From contig JAUIMM010000739.1 in assembly GCA_031769625.1 (NCBI GenBank), positions 434,001 to 498,000 of the forward strand: 64,000 nt of DNA, given 5' to 3'. The notes under the pieces are model-generated. The model saw only the letters and a program-made list of their open reading frames with translations, had not been told where the DNA came from and made no database searches. Positions 35,303-44,344 of this stretch are shown here, piece after piece. Made by a program: the position numbers and the translations under genes. The stretch's first letter is position 1; each line of letters opens with the position of its first letter. The stretch comes from Taudactylus pleione (lineage: Eukaryota; Chordata; Amphibia; Anura; Myobatrachidae).

Positions 35303-35540
35303 AGACCACACAGCTGATCACTGGGGCCGGCTCCTGGCTCTGCTCTGCCTGTCATAGCGGAGCAGGAGTCGGGGAACTGGGGGGAGACCCTGGATGGCGT
35401 TATTATCACCTCCAGGTGCCGTTATTATCTCAGGGCTTTCCCACCTATTTTTTCACATTTTTTTTTTAGTAACTACCAGGCAGATGACATTTCCTCTTAC
35501 AATTATGGGAAATGTGATCTGATTATATGTGATAATTAAT
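35303..35540. mobile_element. Repeat R, copy A, right part (truncated)
   Basis: The text ACCACACAGCTGATCACTGG through AATTATGGGAAATGTGATCT aligns with 40084-40280 in copy B and, at its end, with 47236-47265 in copy C. It stops where copy B begins, so the original right terminus of copy A is lost. Confidence 0.7.
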
Positions 35541-35877
35541 TAGGGCTTGCTGCTCTATTTACTACAATCCGCATTTGTAATGCAGATTGTAGTGTGATAT
35601 TACAGGGATATCACAGGCATTTACTACAAATCCCCCTTGCAGGGACAGAGCTTGCGGTAAAGCTCTGTCCCTGCAGATCCCCTCCGCACACTAGTCATGG
35701 TATCTTTGCAAAAAATACCGTGACAAAGTGCCCGCGCATGTGCCAAACGGCCTCCGCTGCTACCCCACCCCCCTCGGTGCTAAGCCCTGCCCCCGCGACC
35801 CTCCCCGACCCCCCCTCCCTTAATTACACTTACCTGCATGATCCGGGCCTCCGGTGATGTCTTCCATGTCCTCCGGT
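35541..35877. mobile_element. Repeat R, copy B, left part
   Basis: It begins AGGGCTTGCTGCTCTATTTA, a variant of the copy A start. It contains an inverted pair (CAGGGACAGAGCTTGCGGTA and AAAGCTCTGTCCCTG) and C-rich text, then breaks at GGTGATATCCCGGG, where Penelope-like coding sequence starts. Confidence 0.6.
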
Positions 35878-36100
35878 CAGGTGATATCCCGGGTCAAACG
35901 CAATTGCTCCCATGAAGACACGTATGAACATCGGAGTAAGCAAGTCTGTGATAGACTGAAAAAGAGGGGATATAGTGGCAAAATGGTGAAACGAGCCGTT
36001 AAAGAAACCAGAAAGTACCCCAGAGAATCCCTCCTGATACCCAGGATGAAAGAGCTAAAGGAATAACCTATCAGACTTGTTGGAATATATAACAGCTGTT
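35878..36100 (+). pseudogene. Penelope-like element, RT thumb fragment
   Basis: The sequence encodes SRVKRNCSHEDTYEHRS, then RLKKRGYSGKMVKRAVKET, matching the conserved RxKRNCS...RGY block at the C-terminal end of Penelope-like reverse transcriptases. The frame ends at 36066, and coding continues in another frame toward the GIY-YIG domain, so a frameshift is present. The RT catalytic domain is absent: sequence upstream of about 35878 is repeat R. This is therefore a 5'-truncated insertion, the usual state for these elements. Confidence 0.75.
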
Positions 36101-36167
36101 GGAAGGAAACCAATTAGATACTACAGAAACACTGGCAGATCTTATTTACGGATAGGGACTTAGCCAG

Positions 36168-36785
36168 ATGCTTACCCAACAAGATACGATCCAGTTGGAG
36201 AAGATCTCGGAATCTAAGGGATCACTTGGTACAAAACCATTTTTCGAAAACATAAATCCTATGTACAACAAAAAAGGATCTTACAAGTGTAGTCATTGCA
36301 GAGCATGTCAATACATGACACCAAAGGAATGGTTCTTTGACAAGTATAGGAAGAAATGGTCTATTACTGAGTATATAGACTGCACAACAGCCGGAGTTAT
36401 ATACCATCTGGAATGCCCATGTGGCAAGAGCTATGTGGGCAAAACCATGAGACCTTTTAAAGTTAGACTCCTAGAACATGTGGGGACAATAAGAAATGCC
36501 AAACAGGACAAGGCAAAATGTAAAACTTTAACCCCAGTAGCAAAACATTTTCTCCAGTGCCATTGGGGCAATCCGCAGGGGTTACAAGCATACGCCATGA
36601 AACAAACAAATTTGAGGATTAGAGGAGGTGATTTATACCGTGAGCTCCTCAAATGGGAATCCATTGCGCGGGCACTTTGTCGCGGTATTTTCAGTATGGA
36701 TTCCATCTCCCCTAGAGGAATGAATGAGGGGAACAATGGGGAACAATTACTCAGCATCCCTGTAGGTTGTATTGGGATGATTTAA
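36168..36785 (+). pseudogene. Penelope-like element GIY-YIG endonuclease domain
   Basis: This is the C-terminal endonuclease of a Penelope-like retroelement, which nicks target DNA to prime reverse transcription. A cysteine cluster CSHCRACQYM lies near residues 43-52 (about 36293-36322). The GIY-YIG core is GVIYHLECPCGKSYVGKT near residues 76-93 (36393-36446), with VIY and YVG replacing GIY and YIG. Downstream, RLLEH supplies the conserved arginine and the following histidine region. The 205-residue frame is intact, but the upstream RT is truncated and frameshifted. The sequence is closest in character to the Neptune-type elements known from frogs and fish, by memory of motifs. Confidence 0.85.
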
Positions 36786-38561
36786 CATCTGATCATATTG
36801 TTTGAACACTACATTGCTTAGAAGATATATGTGGTGGACTATCTATATGTAATATATGATCATGTAATATAAATCATGTTACCATGATGATCAGTAAGAT
36901 ACTTGTTGTCTTAAATATTATAGTTAATGGCAATACCTCCTGAATATATCTGCATAAGAGAATATCTGATAATAAGAAATGTTACTCAATCAGAAATTCT
37001 TTTTGGAATATGGTCCACATTATGCTATTTTTCCATATCTACTCCTCGATATCTTTTATTTATTATTGTAAATCCCCCTGTATAATTATCATCAAATATT
37101 GGACCCATGATAGAGGATAGATGATTTCTATATAAACGGTTGAATACCAGAACTATATAAGCTTGATATATTCTCGGGGGATTACCAAGATATTAGAATG
37201 TTACCTAATAAAGCTCTATATTATGTCAAGTTTTCACACACGTCATATATCATGTATAGTTTTTTCTACAAAATATGCCAAGTTTTAACATGTTATATGT
37301 CATGTGTATATCATGTGCAAAAATTTTTTGTAAGTTATACACATGATATTGACCTTTAATTTACAATTTACTACTGAACAGCAATATAATTAGATGGATT
37401 GAGACCTATGGATACAGTTAAGTACAGTAATGTTATAGAATTGTATATTTTATTACTAGTGGATCTATTACATGGGGATCTAATTATATATATATGGGAG
37501 CTAATTGGTATAAATTCACCAAATAATATATTTTCTTTTAGTTTTTATATATACACTATTAGGTTTTTGTTGTTTTGTTTTGTAGTTATTTCACACAATT
37601 AATTTTCACTGGTCAACATTATTTGGGAATATATTTAAAAACAATATACTCATCCATTATTTTATTTTAGAGTAGTATTATTTCACTCTATAATCACCAT
37701 TCACTTTATTTATTTCACTTAGATAAATCACCACAATTTATTTTAAAATGTATTATTTATGTATGTATGGATTGATACGTATATACATATGACACTAGAT
37801 TGTAAGTGACACCATATAATACTTTTATGAATTTTCACAATAATTTTTTATGCACATTCACTTATTTATTAGTCACTGATATTTTGGTTTCCATTTAATC
37901 TAATATCTATTTTATACCCTTTTATAAGGATAATTTTTGTACAGTTTAGTTTAATATTATTAGTTTGAGGTGGATGTCTTAATTTAATAAAGCACGCATG
38001 GGCTATTTATATGTATTTTTTAATTATTTATATAATTGTCATTCTCCATATAATACGGGTGTATCATCAATTTATTAATATATTGTTAGGTACATTTATA
38101 TATTGGGAATAATGTTTATATTGGATGTTCAAAAACATCTATTTGTATAGGTAATAATGCAATCTGTTATGATAGGTTGATTTGAATTATGTTGAACCTA
38201 TGGACAACAAGAGGACTTTGATTAGACTGACATGAAGGAGTTAAACATTTGACAGGTCAGAATTAACACATGACCAGTGGAACTGTTGTCAATTGGATAG
38301 TGCAACATATATCAGACCACTGAACAGGGCAATCTAGTTAGCCTTGAAAAAGCTATTACCAGCGAAACGCGCGTTGGTGTCAGTCTCTGGCATGTACTCT
38401 CAATATATTTAATTTATGTATGTAAATTAATGTTGGATATGTGCATAATAATATGCTCTATGGGCTTACCGTGATAAAGACAAACAGGGATTACTGCACG
38501 GAGTGAACTGCAGATGAAATCCATGTGCTAAGCCTGGTAGCGATCTGACTGCAACACAGCC
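36786..38561. other. AT-rich 3' region of the Penelope-like insertion
   Basis: This is long AT-rich non-coding sequence after the GIY-YIG stop, with several AATAAA-like motifs and no open frames of interest. At 38342-38382 it holds a conserved-looking AGCGAAACGCGCGTTGG motif. Its right boundary with repeat R copy B is probably near 39850. Confidence 0.5.
38342..38382 (+). other. Candidate degenerate hammerhead-like motif in the Penelope tail
   Basis: The text CCTTGAAAAAGCTATTACC followed by AGCGAAACGCGCGTTGG resembles the CTGATGA ... GAAAC layout of the minimal hammerhead ribozymes described in Penelope-like elements. The first box is degenerate, so it is at best a decayed ribozyme. An unrelated conserved promoter element is equally possible. 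Confidence 0.25.
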
Positions 38562-38885
38562 TAAAGCTGGTCACACACTAAACCAACTTACATCCAACCA
38601 GCCAACTAGTTGGTTGGTTGGAATGAGAATCTGGTAAGGTATGGGAGTAACTGATGATCAGCAATTTGCTCCTAAATGCCAGAAAACAGATGAAAATGGC
38701 GTCAGACAAGTTTGTTAAATGTTTGATCTAAACTATTTGTTGAAACAACAGTTTTTGTCCATTTTCCGGCGTTTGGGAGCAAATTGCTGATTGTCATTTG
38801 CTTTCATACCTTACCAGATTTTCATTCCAACCAATCATCTAGTTGGCTGGTTGGACAGATAATCTTTAGATGTGTGGCCAGCTTA
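38562..38885. mobile_element. Foldback MITE inside the Penelope tail
   Basis: The left end TAAAGCTGGTCACACAC and the right end GTGTGGCCAGCTTA are complementary. The arms stay complementary inward: GGTTGGAATGAGAATCTGGT near 38615 faces ACCAGATTTTCATTCCAACC near 38812, and GCAATTTGCTCC faces GGAGCAAATTGC. This gives a palindrome of about 324 bp with a short centre. No coding sequence. Confidence 0.85.
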
Positions 38886-39849
38886 AGTCTGTATGTAGTT
38901 GGAACACGTTATGACATGTGTGGCTAGCTTAGCGGGATAAGAAACGGGGACAATATTGCACGGAGGGAATTTATGATGAGTTCCACGTGCTAAGCTAGAT
39001 AGCAATTTGACCGCTATATATAACTATAAATACAATGGTACAATCATAGCCTTAGGGGAACCTGATCCTTGCAATCTGAATATGTGAGGAGTATATAACA
39101 GCACTGAAACAGACAATGTTGTAATCTCACTATTTAAACCATATATTTTGGAGTGCTGATGCAATATCTATAGGATAACGATCAATCCAGTATCCCACAT
39201 TATTGCACGACAATATTAACGCGTGCAGCATATCATTGAAGTGTGATAGAAATGAGAGAGAATTGTGTCATTACATAAGCACCGTGTATATAAGCTTAAT
39301 ATATATTATTCTCTCACTACGTAAGATCTTGATTCCCCTTTATCTAAGGGTACAGACCAACATATGAGTAAAAACTAGGTCTGATCTCTCGGCTTGTAAA
39401 AGACCTATACAGTCATTGTATCAATTTCCTGTGGTTATGTTACCAGGAATTCTTTTTGCAACATTGTAAATTTAACATGTTGCATTTGTCCTGATTGCAT
39501 ATTTCCAAGCACTTCTAATGTGTATAATATCAACCAAGAAGTTGAACATTATTTTTTCTTTATTCTGAGAACATATATCATCGGGCATAATACACAGGGA
39601 TATACGAATTAGGCACATTTATTACTAATTAATGAATTAACACACCAAGAGACCTTGATTTTAATCCACTTTATTTTTCACTTTTCATTTTTTTGTCATG
39701 TCTTAATTATGTATGTATTTTTGTGTCTAGGAACAATGTATTCCTTTTAAATATTTCGCTGTTGTCAATAAACTTTTTATATTAATGAATAAAAGTTATA
39801 TTTTAAGTTAATATAATTTATCCAGTGCGCCACTATCAAGGACAATTCT
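38886..39849. other. No gene seen; AT-rich, with an internal duplication
   Basis: The block at about 38935-39015 (TTGCACGGAGGGAATTTATG, CACGTGCTAAGCTAG) repeats, with changes, the block at 38480-38550 on the other side of the foldback element. The rest is AT-rich tail sequence. Confidence 0.5.
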
Positions 39850-40452
39850 GCTCTATCCTTTTTAACGATATCCCATACTGCACTGGGACCCGATCACCTG
39901 ATGACCGGGCTGCAGTGCAGCATGGGAGACCAGCTGACCGGAGGGGAGACACCACCGGAGCCCCGACCACCGGTCCATGGAGTCAGGTAAGTTAATTTTT
40001 TTTTTTTAATACCTTTTTTTTACTTTTTTTTAGCAGTGATCAGCATGTGGTTTGTTTAGCAGTGATCAGCTTGGGCTCTGTTTATACCACACAGCTGATC
40101 ACTGGGGCCGGCTCCCGGCTCTGCTCTGCCTTTTACAGCAGAGTAGGAGTCCGGTAACCGGGGGAGACCCTCCAGGTGGCGTTATTATCACAGGGCCTCC
40201 CTAGGTATTTTTTTCACAATTTATTTTTAGTAACTACCAGGCAGATCACATTTCCCATTACAATTATGGGAAATGCGATCTGCTTACTAAAAATAAGTGA
40301 TACTTTGGGGTTGGAGTAGAATTTTACGAATTCTACTCCAATTTTCCTGTAATAACTATAGGTGATACTAAAATAATGTGAAAAGGGTGTGAAAATGCAA
40401 AACAGCCCTCTTTACTTTATTTTAGAAGAAATAATGTTAATAAATAGAGCCC
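39850..40452. mobile_element. Repeat R, copy B, right part
   Basis: The order matches copy A: GACCGG-type inverted segments, a T-rich run, about two units of the 26-bp repeat (40032-40095), ACCACACAGCTGATCACTGG, and AATTATGGGAAATGCGATCT. It then continues through TTGGGGTTGGAGTAGAATTT to the terminus TAAATAGAGCCC, followed by TAA. Copy C at 47235-47443 shares this last 200 bp. Confidence 0.7.
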
Positions 40453-40657
40453 TAATTCAGAGATATATGTGCATCTCAGGAAATGTTATATACGTTAAGC
40501 ACATGTACAGAACGCTTCCTGCATTCTCCCTGGCAGACCAGCGTCAGTGACAAGCTGCCTTGTAGGACCCTACTTGGGACCCATTTATGCAAATGCAGGT
40601 GTGATGGCTCCAGTTTCAATGAGGCATTTACATTGGAGATGGATGGATTTGCCCAGC

Positions 40658-40689
<32 letters not shown>

Positions 40690-40819
40690 TGTGTCAGAAC
40701 AAATCCATCCCTATCTGAATATGGCCCTACGCTAGACTTTACTTCAACATACATTTTTCTAAATCATGGCAGCAAATACAAAAAAAATAAAATAATAATT
40801 TTAAAGTCAGACTGCTTTA
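40453..40819. other. Presumed 3' flank of the minus-strand Myb-like gene; (GT)n
   Basis: There is no coding sequence. A (GT)n run lies at 40657-40686. Confidence 0.5.
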
Positions 40820-43335
40820 CTATTTACCATGAGGCACATCTTCAGCCAAATCCAGTATGCAACTCGCTGTAGGGCCTCGGGTGGATGATGCAGCGTAATT
40901 AGACCCAGAGGATGGGGACTCATTAGGCAAAGTTTCGACAGGGGAGGAGGGCGGTTGGTTAGGTGAGGGAAGTTGGTTAGGGGAGGGCGGTTGGTTAGGT
41001 GAGCAAATTTGGTTAGAGGAGAGTGGTTGGTTAGGTGAGGGAAGTTGGTTAGGTGAGGGATGTTGGTTAGGGGAGGGTGGTTGGTTAAGTGAGGGATGTT
41101 GGATAGGGGAGGGTGGTTGGGCAGGGGAGGAAGTTGGTTAGAGGAGGGCAGGTGGTTAGGTTAGGGAAGTTGGTTACTGGAGGGCGGTTGGTTAGGTGAG
41201 GGAAGTTGGTTACGGGAGGGTGGTTGGTTAGGTGAGGGAAGTTGGTTATGGGAGGGCGGTTGGTTAGGTGAGGGATGTTGGTTAGGGGAGGGCGGTTGGT
41301 TAGGTGAGGGATGTTGGATTGGGGAGGGCAGTTGGTTAGGTTAGAGAAGTTGGTTAGGAGAGGGTGGTTGGTTATGTGAGGGAAGGGCGGTTGGTTAGGT
41401 TAGGGAAGTTGGTTATGGGAGGGCAGTTGGTTAGGTGAGGGATGTTGGATTGGGGAGGGTGGTTGGGCAGGGGAGGGAAGTTGGTTAGGGGAGGGCAGTT
41501 GGTTAGGTTAGAGAAGTTGGTTAGGAGAGGGTGGTTGGTTATGTGAGGGAAGGGCGGTTGGTTAGGTTAGGGAAGTTGGTTATGGGAGGGCGGTTGGTTA
41601 GGTGAGGGATGTTGGTTAGGGGAGGGCGGTTGGTTAGGTGAGGGATGTTGGATAGGGAGGGTGGTTGGGCAGGGGAGGGAAGTTGGTTAGGGGAGGGCAG
41701 GTGGTTAGGTTAGGGAAGTTGGTTAGGGGAGGGTGGTTGGTTAGGTGAGGGAAGTTGGTTACTGGAGGGCGGTTGGTTAGGTGAGGGAAGTTGGTTACGG
41801 GAGGGTGGTTGGTTAGGTGAGGGAAGTTGGTTATGGGAGGGCGGTTGGTTAGGTGAGGGATGTTGGTTAGGGGAGGGCGGTTGGTTAGGTGAGGGATGTT
41901 GGATTGGGGAGGGTGGTTGGGCAGGGGAGGGAAGTTGGTTAGGGGAGGGCAGTTGGTTAGGTTAGAGAAGTTGGTTAGGAGAGGGTGGTTGGTTATGTGA
42001 GGGAAGGGCGGTTGGTTAGGTTAGGGAAGTTGGTTATGGGAGGGCAGTTGGTTAGGTGAGGGATGTTGGTTAGGGGAGGGCGGTTGGTTAGGTGAGGGAT
42101 GTTGGATAGGGGAGGGTGGTTGGGCAGGGGAGGAAGTTGGTTAGAGGAGGGCAGGTGGTTAGGTTAGAGAAGTTGGTTAGGAGAGGGTGGTTGGTTATGT
42201 GAGGGAACGGCGGTTGGTTAGGTTAGGGAAGTTGGTTATGGGAGGGCAGTTGGTTAGGTGAGGGATGTTGGATTGGGGAGGGTGGTTGGGCAGGGGAGGG
42301 AAGTTGGTTAGGGGAGGGCAGTTGGTTACGGGAGGGTGGTTGGTTAGGTGAGGGAAGTTGGTTATGGGAGGGCGGTTGGTTAGGTGAGGGATGTTGGTTA
42401 GGGGAGGGCGGGTGGTTAGGTGAGGGATGTTGGATTGGGGAGGGTGGTTGGGCAGGGGAGGGAAGTTGGTTAGGGGAGGGCAGTTGGTTAGGTTAGAGAA
42501 GTTGGTTAGGAGAGGGTGGTTGGTTATGTGAGGGAAGGGCGGTTGGTTAGGTTAGGGAAGTTGGTTATGGGAGGGCAGTTGGTTAGGTGAGGGATGTTGG
42601 TTAGGGGAGGGCGGTTGGTTAGGTGAGGGATGTTGGATAGGGGAGGGTGGTTGGGCAGGGGAGGAAGTTGGTTAGAGGAGGGCAGGTGGTTAGGTTAGGG
42701 AAGTTGGTTAGGGGAGGGTGGTTGGTTAGGTGAGGGAAGTTGGTTACTGGAGGGCGGTTGGTTAGGTGAGGGAAGTTGGTTACGGGAGGGTGGTTGGTTA
42801 GGTGAGGGAAGTTGGTTATGGGAGGGCGGTTGGTTAGGTGAGGGATGTTGGTTAGGGGAGGGCGGTTGGTTAGGTGAGGGATGTTGGATTGGGGAGGGTG
42901 GTTGGGCAGGGCAGGGAAGTTGGTTAGGGGAGGGCAGTTGGTTAGGTTAGAGAAGTTGGTTAGGAGAGGGTGGTTGGTTATGTGAGGGAAGGGCGGTTGG
43001 TTAGGTTAGGGAAGTTGGTTATGGGAGGGCAGTTGGTTAGGTGAGGAAAGTTGGTTAGGGGAGGATCAGTGTAGAGCGGATGTTGAGCGGGCAGGGGAGG
43101 GAAGTTGGATAGGGGATGGAGGTTGGTTAGGGGATGGGGTTGGCCAGGGGAGGGAAGTTGGTTAGGGGGGAGGGAGGTTGGTTAGGTGAGGGAAGTTGGT
43201 TAAGGGATGGAGGTTGGTCAGGGGAAGCTGAGTGTGGAGGGGATGCTGAGTGGGCAAGGGAGTGTGACATTTCAAGGGAGGGGGAGATGGGGGCTGCCAG
43301 TCTTCTTCTCCTCTGGTGAGGTCTTCTCTGCTGTC
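40820..43335 (-). pseudogene. Myb/SANT-like gene, exon 2: proline-rich repeat region
   Basis: A minus-strand acceptor (TTTATTTCCAAG, AG at 43337-43336) opens an exon in the phase needed by exon 1 (one base carried over). It reads QQRRPHQRRRRLAAPIS, then MSHSLAHSASPPHSASPDQ, then passes into a repeat whose 12-codon unit encodes NQLPSPNQPPSP. Beyond the array the same frame encodes SSPVETLPNESPSSGSNY and ends DLAEDVPHGK at a TAG (40822-40820). The distance between the first full codon and this stop is a multiple of three. Inside the array, indels break the frame: two extra G near 43165, and missing bases in GGGGAGGAAGTTGG units. The exon is therefore probably decayed, or errors in the array obscure it. 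There is no clear domain beyond the basic and Pro/Ser-rich composition. Confidence 0.6.
40935..43230. repeat. Minisatellite, 36-bp unit, within the Myb-like exon 2
   Basis: The unit is about 36 bp with core GGTTGGTTAGGTGAGGGAAG, in about 64 copies. Marker GGATTGGGGAGGGTGG recurs at 41448 and 41902, and at 42433 and 42887, both pairs 454 bp apart, so a higher-order repeat of 454 bp exists. Many GGG runs on the + strand could form G-quadruplexes. On the minus strand the unit is 12 codons. Confidence 0.95.
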
Positions 43336-43450
43336 CTTGGAAATAAAGATTATTTATAATTAAAATTACTTGTTATATACAAACATAATAATATATTTTT
43401 AAATATTTAATCATATACATAAAGATATTTACAAAATATTAATACATACA

Positions 43451-43456
<6 letters not shown>

Positions 43457-43491
<35 letters not shown>
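43457..43491. repeat. (TA)n microsatellite in the Myb-like intron
   Basis: About 17 TA repeats between the two exons of the minus-strand gene. Confidence 0.95.
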
Positions 43492-43494
<3 letters not shown>

Positions 43495-43751
43495 TATGCA
43501 CAAATATGTTTATTTCAAATTAAGCCTAATATAGTTGACATTAATGTGTTCAGACACAAAATGCACTTGTACTCCACATCCATGAAATTCAAAATGGCCA
43601 CATAACAAAAGCAAATGGACGCATGAAACTAACAGACAGATGTAACAGTACAATCCTGAAAACAGGACCAAGAAAAGGACGCCCACGAGATGCGTGCAAA
43701 TATCAGCAGAATTGCATACTAACATGCATACACAATTGTTTGCAAACTTAC

Positions 43752-43944
43752 TTTCTGAAATGAGTGCCCTCAAGCGGGCCAGGAGGTCAGGCTGTCTTTG
43801 TCGCAGGTCCGACCACCTGCATTCCAACTGGACGATTGTGCGCCTGCACCCCTGGCTGCGTAGCCTCCACCGCACCTCGCGGTATGCCGCGACCTTAACG
43901 GCATTACCCACATAGGGTACCGCATGCCTCAGCCGCCAGTCCAT
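43752..43944 (-). pseudogene. Myb/SANT-like gene, exon 1: DNA-binding domain
   Basis: The ATG at 43944-43942 is in a fair Kozak context (G at -3, G at +4). The 64 codons read MDWRLRHAVPYVGNAVKVAA, with AYREVRWRLRSQGCRRTIVQ and then ECRWSDLRQRQPDLLARLRA. The CRRTIVQLECRWSDL block is the last-helix signature of Myb/SANT-like proteins that accompany PIF/Harbinger-type transposons. The exon ends at a consensus donor, GAAA|GTAAGT (donor at 43751-43746), phase 1. The intron to 43335 is 416 bp. The frame is also open upstream of the ATG (LWELCGLTEV), so the true start may be in an earlier exon ending with an acceptor near 43976. A divergent partner gene begins 400 bp away on the + strand. Host function, if any, is unknown. 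Confidence 0.6.
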
Positions 43945-44344
43945 AACCTCGGTAAGCCCACAGAGTTCCCAGAGACTAAAACATGGCTCTCATGATTGCA
44001 ATGGCAAATAATTCAATATGCATACTTTATAGAGACTCTGGTGGATTCTGATTGGCTGCCTGCATAAAAATGGCTGCTTTGAAAATATTGCTGGCTATGT
44101 TTTAACCAATGTACACACTGTTTACATGACATTACTGACAACACTGTACAGGTGTCTTACCAGATTACCTTTACGGTCACGCGTATGTGCGCCATTTCAC
44201 CGATCTCTTTGGCAAATTACTCTTCTGTCTAGGGAGTGGTTCATTTGTTAATTGCATATGTGATGTTCTACGTGCGCAATTACTCCTCCCCGCATACGTA
44301 TATGTGTATATAAACACTCAGATGGATTTTGAACTTTGCCAGAG
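43945..44344. promoter_or_regulatory. Shared upstream region of two divergent Myb-like genes
   Basis: About 400 bp separate the two start codons. The + side has a TATA box, TATATAAA (44307-44314), 31 bp before the ATG at 44345. An inverted CCAAT motif (GATTGG) is at 44049-44054. No TATA box is obvious for the minus-strand gene. Confidence 0.45.
44307..44314 (+). promoter_or_regulatory. TATA box of the plus-strand Myb-like gene
   Basis: TATATAAA lies 31 bp upstream of the ATG at 44345, so the 5' UTR would be very short. An alternative ATG at 44322 lies in another frame that does not lead to the Myb domain. Confidence 0.45.
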
